5,340 nt of DNA from Actinomycetota bacterium (GTDB lineage: Bacteria > Actinomycetota > Acidimicrobiia > Acidimicrobiales > AC-14). Positions within the stretch are counted from its first letter, which is position 1. Each line of letters starts with the position of its first letter. The position numbers and the translations under genes were made by a program. Location of the stretch: contig JAIVIH010000295.1 of the NCBI GenBank assembly GCA_020200615.1, forward strand, positions 6,348 through 11,687. Reading direction: 5' to 3'. The notes beneath the pieces were generated by a model that searched no databases, had not been told where the DNA came from, and was given only the letters and a program-made list of their open reading frames with translations. This document shows, one piece after another, positions 1 to 5,107 of this stretch.

Positions 1-246
1 TGCATTAGCCGCCGCACTGCTTTTCCCTGGCTGCTTCGGGGACGCGCTGGCAAGGGCTCCGATGGAGCCGGAAGTCGCGAGATCCCGGTGCGCAGTGGAC
101 GTGGGCCAACCGCAGCGGACTCCGTCTTCGGGCCGGACGGTCCGGAGCTTGCGCCGTCGGCGGCAGACGCCCGACCCGTCTCCCCGACGACGCCAGGCCG
201 TTGACAAGTACCCGGATCGGCCTGAGCCGTAGCTCGGGCGGTTGAC
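1..246. other. No confident gene; possible gene end running in from the left
   Basis: Two forward frames are open from the left edge: one from base 1 to a TGA at 202-204, the other from base 2 to a TAG at 230-232. The second begins with a hydrophobic run and one Cys (AALLFPGCFGD), which looks a little like a lipoprotein leader, but what follows is Arg/Pro-rich and unlike a folded protein. Neither frame is recognisable. A perfect TTGACA lies at 201-206, without a good -10 hexamer 16-18 bases downstream. The stretch is best read as intergenic or decayed sequence. Confidence 0.3.
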
Positions 247-600
247 GTGACTGTCGCGTCGCCCGTGCGCGCGCAAGACGAAACTAAGAAGCCGCCTCGT
301 GATGAAGGGGACCGCGCCCTTCGATCGATCTCCTCCCTACGAACCGCATTCCAGGCGATTGCCGCACCAGCAACACTGACGATGGGCGTCCTGTTCTTCT
401 TCGGATGGAACCGTGCCGAAGCCGGTGCTCGGTACTTCGGTCTCGACCAAAGCCTCCTCGACTTCAGCACGCAGGATTACCTGCTTCGCAGCGTCGATGC
501 CATGTTCCTCCCGATCGTCGCCGTGTTGGTAACAGCCCTTGCGTGGATCTCTCTCGATCACGCGCTGTACGCGCGAATAGGGGCGAACCCAACTGACTAG
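247..600 (+). CDS. Membrane protein of unknown function, prematurely stopped
   Basis: The 117-residue product starts at GTG 247 with only a weak G-rich stretch upstream as a ribosome site. A charged, probably cytoplasmic N-terminus (residues 1-33) is followed by a hydrophobic segment at about 34-54 (ending GVLFFFGW), a loop with YFGLDQSLLDFSTQDYLLRS (about 63-82), and a second membrane segment at about 84-103. The FGxDxSLxxFSTQDYLLRS stretch recalls, from memory, longer hypothetical actinobacterial membrane proteins with several more helices. No enzymatic motif is visible. The frame ends at TAG 598-600, but coding character carries on directly in the same frame (next entry), so this is more likely the front of a broken gene than a natural small protein. 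Function unknown. Confident that the region is coding in origin, less so that the gene works. Confidence 0.6.
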   Translation: MTVASPVRAQDETKKPPRDEGDRALRSISSLRTAFQAIAAPATLTMGVLFFFGWNRAEAGARYFGLDQSLLDFSTQDYLLRSVDAMFLPIVAVLVTALAWISLDHALYARIGANPTD

Positions 601-750
601 CGGTGGCGGATTGTGCCCATAGTCGTCGCTGTGGCCGGAGGGGCGCTGCTCGCGTGGGGCGCCGCTGTGGACGCCAGCGGGGCCGGCACATTCGCGTTCG
701 TCGGGCCGCTGAGTACCGCCTCCGGAGTTACCCTGCGTGCGCTCCTGTAG
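601..750 (+). pseudogene. In-frame continuation of the membrane protein after the TAG
   Basis: Read in the frame of the preceding gene, the 49 codons after the TAG at 598-600 stay open to TAG 748-750. They begin RWRIVPIVVAVAGGALLAWG, a textbook membrane helix flanked by Arg, then a loop ending FAFVGPLSTASGVTLRALL. This third hydrophobic segment fits the same protein, so the TAG looks like a nonsense mutation. The remnant is probably also missing its C-terminus, because the sequence after 750 no longer looks coding. Alternatives are stop readthrough, or a sequencing error in one codon. No start codon with a ribosome site in this stretch suggests independent translation. Confidence 0.5.
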
Positions 751-755
751 ATGAG

Positions 756-768
756 GGGGCGTCGCCCC
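756..768 (+). repeat. Short GC hairpin
   Basis: GGGGC (756-760), loop GTC, GCCCC (764-768) form a perfect five-pair stem just after the second stop of the broken membrane gene. It is followed by GGTTGTTG rather than a T run, so it is at best a weak terminator. Compact GC hairpins occur by chance in DNA of this composition. Confidence 0.25.
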
Positions 769-777
769 GGTTGTTGA

Positions 778-793
778 ACTAACTATCGTTAGT
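778..793. promoter_or_regulatory. Operator-like palindrome (TetR-type appearance)
   Basis: ACTAAC (778-783), spacer TATC, GTTAGT (788-793) form a perfect six-base inverted repeat in locally AT-rich DNA. A -35-like TTGAAC at 774-779 overlaps its left arm, and TACGAC at 796-801 could be a poor -10 at 16-base spacing, so the palindrome would lie inside that promoter. Half-sites like this around a four-base centre are typical of TetR-family operators (established family behaviour). No TetR gene is present in the window, so the site would be an orphan or answer to a regulator elsewhere. The nearest downstream gene starts 230 bases away. Confidence 0.4.
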
Positions 794-805
794 GTTACGA
801 CAGTC

Positions 806-834
806 CCGCGAGTTCCGCACGAACTTTTTCGCGG
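806..834 (+). terminator. Stem-loop with T run, terminator-like
   Basis: CCGCGA (806-811) pairs with TCGCGG (829-834), and GTTC (812-815) pairs with GAAC (821-824) around loop CGCAC, leaving four T residues bulged on the 3' side. Folded the other way, AGTTC (811-815) and GAACT (821-825) form a small hairpin followed directly by T residues to 829, which is the shape of a weak intrinsic terminator. Either fold could end transcription arriving from the left or starting at the palindrome just upstream. The alternative structures are visible in the sequence; the role is inferred. Confidence 0.35.
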
Positions 835-953
835 CCCGTCCGTCTCTGGGGTTTCGTAGGCGCAAGGGCGCGGATCCCGGCGGCGCCACAGGTAGGGGCA
901 CCAGCCCGCGAGCTCCGGACGAGACTTCCGCAAGCGGGCCGTCAGGAAAGGTG

Positions 954-994
954 TTGGCACATCGCACACCATAGCTCTAAACTGAAGCTATGCT
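954..994 (+). promoter_or_regulatory. Promoter with overlapping inverted repeat, upstream of the regulator gene
   Basis: TTGGCA (954-959) and TAAACT (978-983) are separated by 18 bases and fit a sigma-70-type -35/-10 pair; TATGCT (989-994) is an alternative -10. The inverted repeat ATAGCT (971-976) and AGCTAT (986-991), with a nine-base spacer, brackets the first -10. A dimeric winged-helix protein bound here would block polymerase, so autoregulation by the gene starting at 1026 is likely. The repeat is seen directly; the promoter and its control are inferred. Confidence 0.45.
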
Positions 995-1025
995 AGTCAT
1001 AGAACCCGTGAGGACGACGTAAGCC

Positions 1026-1745
1026 ATGGCCCAGCCCCGCGAGCCCGGTCCTCTCGACGACGACCTCACCGCCATCGGCTCACTCCAGGAGCCGATGAGG
1101 CGGTCCCTGTATCGCTACGTCGCCGGCCAGCCGGCTGAGGTCAGCCGGGACGAAGCGGCCGGAGCTGTCGGTGTACAGCGGTCGCTGGCCGCCTTCCACC
1201 TCGACAAGCTGGTGGAGGCCGGCCTCTTGGAGGTCACCTACCGGCGCCTCACGGGGCGCACAGGTCCGGGCGCGGGCCGGCCGGCCAAGCTGTACCGACG
1301 GTCATCGCGAGAGCACTCGGTGAGCCTGCCCCCCCGCCAGTACGACCTGGCCGCCGAGCTCCTGGCGGAAGCGGTGGAGGAGGCCGGCGACCGCCCGGTA
1401 CGGGAGTCGCTGGTCGACGTCGCCAGTCGGTTCGGCCGCCGCCTGGGCAAGGAGCTGCGGGCCACACTCAGTGCCCGGACCAGCCGCGAGCGGAGGTTGA
1501 TCGCCATCGCCCAGGTGCTGGAGCGCTATGGGTATGAGCCCCGACGGGAGGGACGGGCCGTCCGTCTGGGCAACTGCCCCTTCCACGCCCTCTCCGAGCG
1601 CCACCGCGACCTCGTCTGCGGCATGAACCTCTCCCTGCTCGAGGGCGTCGTGGACGGCATGGAGGGCGCCGATCTCGAGGCCCGTCGAGACCCCAGACCA
1701 GGCGAGTGCTGCGTCACGGTGACAGCCCAAGCAAGGAGGACCTGA
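1026..1745 (+). CDS. Winged-helix transcriptional regulator, ArsR/SufR-like superfamily (COG2345 type), with C-terminal Cys motif
   Basis: This 239-residue cytoplasmic DNA-binding protein starts at ATG 1026 behind GAGGA (1010-1014), at a slightly long 11-base spacing. Residues about 18-92 form a winged helix: a recognition helix near 49-63 (VQRSLAAFHLDKLVEAG) and a wing ending in the GRPAKLY signature (84-90) of the COG2345 group. The linker and helical region (about 103-170) should mediate dimerisation. The C-terminus carries NCPFHAL (183-189), with Cys184 and His187, then Cys198, and GECC with Cys228 and Cys229. SufR, a relative, binds an iron-sulphur cluster through C-terminal cysteines, so a metal or Fe-S sensor is plausible. 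The spacing here (C-x13-C-x29-CC) is not the SufR pattern, so the ligand is unproven. An inverted repeat over the promoter suggests autorepression. The targets are unknown. The gene looks intact and full length. Confidence 0.85.
   Translation: MAQPREPGPLDDDLTAIGSLQEPMRRSLYRYVAGQPAEVSRDEAAGAVGVQRSLAAFHLDKLVEAGLLEVTYRRLTGRTGPGAGRPAKLYRRSSREHSVSLPPRQYDLAAELLAEAVEEAGDRPVRESLVDVASRFGRRLGKELRATLSARTSRERRLIAIAQVLERYGYEPRREGRAVRLGNCPFHALSERHRDLVCGMNLSLLEGVVDGMEGADLEARRDPRPGECCVTVTAQARRT
1733..1739 (+). promoter_or_regulatory. Strong ribosome binding site at the end of the regulator gene
   Basis: AAGGAGG lies inside the last codons of the regulator, seven bases before an ATG at 1747. This is the best Shine-Dalgarno sequence in the window and has the geometry of a translationally coupled next gene, but the reading frame it serves ends after 35 codons. 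It therefore probably marks the start of a gene that has since been lost or rearranged. Confidence 0.5.
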
Positions 1746-1998
1746 CATGCGAGAGGCGGTGCGGAGCCGCTCTACAGCGAGGTCAACGGGTCCACGCTTA
1801 AGCGCTCGGGGCCCCGCGACCTGCGAGCCGCGGACTCCGACTGCGGGCCTCTGACGAGCCCGGGACCGGGGCGGTTCACCGGAACAGTCTTACGGGACGG
1901 CGCTCCTCCTGTGCCCTTCGCCGCGCCGATGCTGGCTCGCCCTCGGCCGCCTCGACCGTGCCGAACTGGCCGCCGGCCGGGCGCGGGCCGTCGCCGAG
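1746..1998 (+). other. Junction region: 35-codon ORF, then headless LuxR-type coding sequence
   Basis: The ATG at 1747, served by the strong ribosome site before it, opens a 35-codon Arg/Pro/Thr-rich frame ending at TGA 1852-1854; it resembles no protein I know. After that TGA the same frame is open into the LuxR gene. From about 1933 it already reads like the helical-repeat part of an LAL regulator (WLALGRLDRAELAAGRARAV). No ATG, GTG or TTG occurs in that frame between 1855 and 1999. This is what a deletion removing the N-terminal ATPase of a LuxR regulator would leave, with the breakpoint somewhere in about 1750-1930. Whether the short ORF is translated is unknown. Confidence 0.45.
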
Positions 1999-2538
1999 AT
2001 GGTCCGGCTGCCCCGGTCGCTCGCCATGGCTCACAAGGCCACGGCTGAGGTGGCGCTGTACGCCGGCCACGCCGACACCGCCGTCGAGCACGCCCGGGCG
2101 TCGGTCGAGGCCGCCGAGAAGGTCTCCGCCCGGCTGGATGCCGCCATGTCGCGGGTGCTGCTCGGTCGGGCGCTGGCCGCGACCGGCGAGAGGGGTCTGG
2201 CCACCTCCGAGCTCGAACGCGCCGCCGCCGACTTCGAGAGCTACGGAGCGACGCGCTGGCGGGACGAGGCCGAACACGAGCTGCGAAAGCTCGGGCGCCG
2301 CATCCACCGCCGGAGCCAGCCCGGAAAGGCGCACGGCGACGGCATCGAGTCGCTCAGCGGCCGCGAGCTCGAGGTGGTGAGACTCGTCGTCGACCGCCGC
2401 ACCAACACCGAGATCGCCGGTGAGCTGTTCCTCAGTCTGAAGACGGTCGAGACCCACCTTCGGAACGTCTTCCGCAAGCTCGGGGTCTCCTCGCGGGCCG
2501 AGGCGGCCCGGGCCGTCGAGCGGGCGACGGCCCAGTAG
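1999..2538 (+). CDS. C-terminal fragment of an LAL-type LuxR transcriptional regulator
   Basis: The 179-residue frame from ATG 1999 has two parts. Residues 1 to about 98 are Ala-rich amphipathic helices of the TPR-like kind found ahead of the DNA-binding domain in large LuxR regulators (LAL/MalT group). Residues about 117-175 are a complete LuxR helix-turn-helix: LSGRELEVVRLVVDRRTN (119-136), then EIAGELFLS, KTVETHLRNVFRKLGVSSR. Intact LAL proteins are roughly 900 residues, with an N-terminal P-loop ATPase; that part is absent here and the homologous frame begins abruptly near 1933. ATG 1999 has no ribosome site, so the start is only the first available in frame. The fragment may be a pseudogene, or could act as a stand-alone DNA-binding protein without its sensor. 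The domain call is secure; function is doubtful. Confidence 0.7.
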   Translation: MVRLPRSLAMAHKATAEVALYAGHADTAVEHARASVEAAEKVSARLDAAMSRVLLGRALAATGERGLATSELERAAADFESYGATRWRDEAEHELRKLGRRIHRRSQPGKAHGDGIESLSGRELEVVRLVVDRRTNTEIAGELFLSLKTVETHLRNVFRKLGVSSRAEAARAVERATAQ

Positions 2539-2691
2539 ACCCTCGGGCGTGCAGTCCGACCCCCGATGCTCAAGAGCGGGAGCGGAGCCGCAAATCAGGG
2601 TCCTGCCCCGATGACCCGATTCTGGCGAGCCGTCAGTATCTCCGCATAACCCCCGGGCGCACGCTGGGGCGAAACGGAGAAGGAGAACGGA

Positions 2692-3360
2692 ATGTCAACT
2701 CGGATGGCAACCATCACCAGGCCGGCGGATCCGGATTCGACACGGCGCCGCGGCCCCGGCTGGCGGACGGCGCTCGTCGTGGGCGTGCCCGCGGCGTGGA
2801 TCATTGTCGCCCTCATCCACCCGATGGGGGGCGCCGACGTCTATGAGACCCTGCGCGACAAGGCCGACCTCTGGCTCGGCGTCCACTTCGCCCAACTCGT
2901 CCTCTCGCTCGGCCTTGCCGCCGCGCTGTGGATCACCGTGCGTGGTCACAGGACGATCGCAGCCACGGTGACCCGGGTTGCGGTACCCGTGTACCTCGTG
3001 TTCTTCGCCGCGTTCGACTCCATCACCTGGATGGCGAGCGCACTGGCCATCCGCCACGCCAACTCCCTGGACGGTCCGGCCCAGGACGGCGCCGTCAGCA
3101 CGGTCGACTACCTGGTCACGAACCACTTCACCGCCGACTTCTCGCCCGTCTGGGCGATTGCATCGCTGGCCCTCGTCGCCGCCATCGCGGGCACTGCTAT
3201 GACGTTGAAGTCGGCCGGAGCCTCACGCGTTGTTTGGGGGTTCACCCTGGGTGGCGTCCTGATGTCGATGCACGCCGGCCCCCTTGCCGCAACGGGCCTC
3301 GCCGCCCTCGCCGTGGGTCTCTACCTCGCCGAGCGCGACGACAGGTGGGAACTGTCATGA
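2692..3360 (+). CDS. Multi-pass membrane protein of unknown function, first gene of a coupled pair
   Basis: The 222-residue integral membrane protein starts at ATG 2692, six bases after a good ribosome site AAGGAG (2680-2685). The N-terminus (1-24) is Arg-rich and probably cytoplasmic. Five or six hydrophobic segments follow, at about 25-42, 64-83, 93-119, 152-172, 179-192 and 195-213. Polar residues sit in or beside them: His43 in LIHP, His65 in GVHFAQLV, Asp109 in FFAAFDSITW and His194 in MSMHAGPLAATGL. Such residues could bind a ligand or cofactor, but no known motif is complete. Between segments three and four a loop of about 30 residues (ANSLDGPAQDGAVSTVDY and on) is probably extracytoplasmic. 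The stop overlaps the next start (ATGA at 3357-3360), so the two products are probably made together. A weak -10 (CATAAC, 2645-2650) is the only promoter hint. I do not recognise a named family. Confidence 0.85.
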   Translation: MSTRMATITRPADPDSTRRRGPGWRTALVVGVPAAWIIVALIHPMGGADVYETLRDKADLWLGVHFAQLVLSLGLAAALWITVRGHRTIAATVTRVAVPVYLVFFAAFDSITWMASALAIRHANSLDGPAQDGAVSTVDYLVTNHFTADFSPVWAIASLALVAAIAGTAMTLKSAGASRVVWGFTLGGVLMSMHAGPLAATGLAALAVGLYLAERDDRWELS

Positions 3361-4118
3361 GGACTCGCAGCACCACAACCAGGAACGTCTTCCTCGTCAT
3401 CGGATCGCTGTCCGTGCTCCTCGGCCTCGGCCTGGGCGTCGGCGGCGGAACGCTCCTGTGGGCCCACAACACCCAGCGCGACTCCGCCGGCTTCTACTCC
3501 ACGTCCGCCGAGCGCCTCGACAGCCCGTCCTTCGCCCTCACGTCCCAGGACATCGACCTCGGCATCGACGCCGATGGCTACGGCTGGATCGAGCGTGACG
3601 GCCCCACCGCCGTCCGCCTGCGGGTCACCGCGGCCAACGAGCGGCCGGTGTTCGTTGGCATCGCACGGTCCGATGACGTCGAGAGCTACCTCGCCAGTTC
3701 GGCTCACGGCGTCATCACCGACTTCGCGGTCGACCCCTTCCGGCCCGAGATCCGCCCGGCCCCGGGGGCTGCGCCGCCGGTCCTCCCGGGCACTCAGAGC
3801 TTCTGGACCGAGTCGGCGGCGGGGACGGGCACCCAGACGGTGATCTGGCCGGTCAAGCCGGGGAACTGGACGGTCGTGGTCATGAACGCCGACGGATCAC
3901 CGGGGATCACCGTCGACGTCGCCGTCGGGGCCAAGTCCAACATGCTGCTCCCGATCGGCATCGGGATGTCGGCCCTCGCCCTCCTCGCCGTCGGCGGCGG
4001 GATCGCCTTCATCGTCGCCCGATCGGCCGGTGGACGGGCAAGACCCGGCCCATACGACAGTCGGACCTCCCCGGGCGGCCGTGAGCCCGCCGACCGGGTG
4101 CCTGTCCCATCGTCGTGA
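3357..4118 (+). CDS. Membrane-anchored protein with a large extracytoplasmic domain, second gene of the pair
   Basis: The 253-residue product starts at ATG 3357, whose last bases form the TGA of the gene before (ATGA overlap); AGGTGG (3343-3348) sits eight bases upstream. Residues 1-10 are basic, 11-36 form a Gly/Leu-rich helix (SLSVLLGLGLGVGGGTLLW), 37-194 form a soluble domain outside the membrane, 196-221 form a second helix, and 222-253 are a Gly/Pro/Arg-rich cytoplasmic tail. The outer domain has strand-rich motifs FYSTSAERLDSPSFALTSQD (46-65), RPVFVGIARSDDVESYL (96-112), TQSFW, GTQTVIWPVKPGNWTVVVMN (158-177) and ADGS. This build recurs, from memory, in uncharacterised actinobacterial proteins. 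Function is unknown; a surface partner for the preceding multi-pass protein is an inference from coupling. The same frame stays open upstream to 2928, but codons before 3357 lie inside the previous gene and are not real. Confidence 0.85.
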   Translation: MRTRSTTTRNVFLVIGSLSVLLGLGLGVGGGTLLWAHNTQRDSAGFYSTSAERLDSPSFALTSQDIDLGIDADGYGWIERDGPTAVRLRVTAANERPVFVGIARSDDVESYLASSAHGVITDFAVDPFRPEIRPAPGAAPPVLPGTQSFWTESAAGTGTQTVIWPVKPGNWTVVVMNADGSPGITVDVAVGAKSNMLLPIGIGMSALALLAVGGGIAFIVARSAGGRARPGPYDSRTSPGGREPADRVPVPSS

Positions 4119-4121
4119 CCC

Positions 4122-4162
4122 TGCAGCCGTCTGGGGCCGCTCGTGTCGCCGGCTGCACCTTT
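4122..4162 (+). terminator. Candidate terminator of the membrane-protein pair
   Basis: TGCAGCCG (4122-4129) and CGGCTGCA (4150-4157) form a perfect eight-pair stem three bases after the stop at 4116-4118, followed by CCTTT. The 20-base loop is long and the T run is short, so termination would be modest, but the position directly after the last gene of a transcription unit supports the call. The stem is seen; the role is inferred. Confidence 0.45.
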
Positions 4163-4492
4163 ACCAGTAGCCCCAACGGGGTTCGAACCCCGTGTCTCCA
4201 CCTTGGAGAGCGGGCAGGTCGTCCGCTGTGGCCGCTCGATCCGCCCCAGTCCTGGTCAGAAGGTTGTCGGCTTCTTCCGCCGGAATCCGGTGGGTTTCAG
4301 CAGCAAGCCAGTAGCAAGGCCGTACCCAAAGCGATGGGACTCCCCTGCGTGTGCGCCGTCGACATTCGGGCCCGCACCGGGGGACGTTTCCAGAGTAGGG
4401 CGTGGAGGTACGAGCCGACGAGAACACTCGCTGGCGCCGGCTGCTCCAACGCGTTTTGGTGCGGTAGAACATGGCTACTGACGGCGGCTGCG
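4163..4492. other. Gene-free stretch with a tandem hairpin
   Basis: Open frames here encode low-complexity Arg/Pro-rich peptides, and none carries a recognisable motif or a ribosome site. Visible structures are the palindrome and hairpin at 4176-4209 (separate entry) and a seven-pair stem CCGCCGG (4277-4283), loop AAT, CCGGTGG (4287-4293) followed by GTTTC, which could be a weak forward terminator. The octamer CCAGTAGC occurs twice (near 4164 and 4307), probably by chance. No promoter is convincing. Confidence 0.4.
4176..4209. repeat. Tandem inverted repeats with tRNA T-arm resemblance
   Basis: An 18-bp perfect palindrome, ACGGGG TTCGAA CCCCGT (4176-4193), is followed one base later by a perfect six-pair hairpin TCTCCA CCT TGGAGA (4195-4209). 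The GTTCGAA core is what a tRNA T-arm looks like, but the loop is six bases instead of seven. Read on the minus strand, AGACA could be a five-base variable loop and CTGCC/GGTGG (just to the right) an anticodon stem with an oversized loop containing CTCCAA. No matching acceptor stem exists in either direction, so this is not a working tRNA. It may be a degenerate tRNA end such as an integration scar, or an unrelated protein-binding palindrome. Confidence 0.4.
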
Positions 4493-4660
4493 ATGGAAGG
4501 CGGGATCTCGTTGGGGAAAGACGCACGCCGACTGATCGCCATAATTGGCAGCGCGAATCCCGATCGCAATGAACCCGGGCATCGACGGGACCGCGACCAT
4601 GAGGAGATCCGGCGCCAGGTTCTCGCTCTCGGACACCGCGGTGGCGTCGGGCTCTCATTT
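4493..4660 (+). pseudogene. Possible N-terminal remnant of a Rossmann-like (SLOG-like) protein
   Basis: From ATG 4493 the frame reads RRLIAIIGSANPDR (residues 12-25; 4526-4567), a hydrophobic beta strand followed by a Gly-Ser turn as in nucleotide-binding Rossmann/SLOG-type domains. A helical HEEIRRQVLALGHRGGVGL follows to about 4654. Coding character is then lost in this frame, while a neighbouring frame takes over from about 4654 (next entry). A full SLOG-like domain would be about 150 residues; only about 55 are present. There is no clear ribosome site. It may be the front of the same broken gene as the TIR-like segment, or a chance match. The motif is visible; the family assignment is from memory and weak. 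Confidence 0.3.
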
Positions 4661-4719
4661 CCGACCTCGCGGCCCATCAGGTCCTCATACTGGGAAACTT
4701 CAAGCCCGAGCGGAAGACG

Positions 4720-5040
4720 GTGCTCGACGCCCTCCGCCAGAAGCTGCGGGAGCTCGACGCCGATTACGTGCCGTGCGTGTTCGACTTCGATGTGCCCAAG
4801 GGGCGACGGCTGGGCGAGTCGGTCCTGTCTTTGGCCGGGCTCTCCCGCTTCGTGATCGCGGACCTGACGGATCCGTCAGCGTGCCGAGCTGGAGAGATCA
4901 TTAAGGAGTACCGGTCAGTGCTCGTGCGGCCGGTCCTGCTCGACGGGAGGAAGCCGTACGCCCTATTCGAAGATCACGTTGGCATGAACGTGCTGGACAT
5001 CGCGTACTACACGGACGTCGACGATCATGGACAAGCTTGA
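4720..5040 (+). CDS. Fragment of a TIR-like / Rossmann-fold domain protein, frame-damaged at both ends
   Basis: From GTG 4720 the frame gives 106 residues, but this start lies inside the domain. Homologous sequence continues upstream in frame as VLILGNFKPERKT (4681-4719), back to about 4654, with no ATG, GTG or TTG before the TGA at 4600-4602. Within the 106 residues are a first helix (LDALRQKLREL), YVPCVFDFDVPKGRRLGES (16-34), the conserved FVIADLTDPS (44-53), and RPVLLDGRKPYALFEDH (70-86). From memory, this pattern (LGxFxPERK, FDFxxP, RFVIADLTD) occurs in bacterial TIR-like proteins, some with pentapeptide repeats; roles in defence or nucleotide handling are suspected but not shown here. 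The expected C-terminal helix lies in another frame (5027-5107). The gene is most likely a pseudogene. Domain confident, function not. Confidence 0.6.
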   Translation: MLDALRQKLRELDADYVPCVFDFDVPKGRRLGESVLSLAGLSRFVIADLTDPSACRAGEIIKEYRSVLVRPVLLDGRKPYALFEDHVGMNVLDIAYYTDVDDHGQA

Positions 5041-5107
5041 GACGGAGATCATCCCGACCGTCGAGGCCAGGCTGAGCGGCCTGCGCGACCGCCCTTTCGG
5101 TAACTGA
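5027..5107 (+). pseudogene. Frameshifted C-terminus of the TIR-like protein
   Basis: The main frame ends DVDDHGQA at TGA 5038-5040. A second frame, entered by a +1 shift near 5026, reads MDKLETEIIPTVEARLSGLR and on to TGA 5105-5107. Joined as DVDD-MDKLETEIIPTVEARL it gives the charged closing helix expected after a loop of this sort. One extra base around 5021-5026, or two missing bases, would explain it. It could be a true mutation or a sequencing error; a separate 26-residue gene starting at ATG 5027 is less likely because no ribosome site precedes it. Confidence 0.45.

Noticed and set aside
201..235. Perfect TTGACA as a promoter for the gene at 247
   Set aside because: No acceptable -10 hexamer occurs 16-19 bases downstream; the nearest T-A-containing hexamer is about 23 bases away.
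337..972. Reverse-strand open frame of 211 codons opposite the broken membrane gene
   Set aside because: The peptide is Pro/Arg/Gly-rich without domains or hydrophobic pattern, and mirrors the forward coding region as expected in high-GC DNA.
1876..2457. Reverse-strand open frame opposite the LuxR gene
   Set aside because: It is antisense to an unmistakable LuxR helix-turn-helix and shows only shadow composition.
2928..3356. Upstream extension of the second membrane gene's frame to ATG 2928
   Set aside because: It lies inside the preceding membrane-protein gene in another frame and gives a His/Arg/Pro-rich composition typical of a shadow. The ATGA start at 3357 has a ribosome site and leads straight into a membrane helix.
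4160..4262. Complete tRNA gene around the T-arm-like palindrome
   Set aside because: No acceptor stem can be formed on either strand, the T-loop has six bases, and the possible anticodon loop is about ten bases. Reported only as a tRNA-like repeat.
4115..4855. Long forward open frame of 246 codons
   Set aside because: Most of it is low-complexity, and its end runs antiphase through the TIR-like core. Only the part from about 4493 to 4660 carries a recognisable motif, and that is reported separately.
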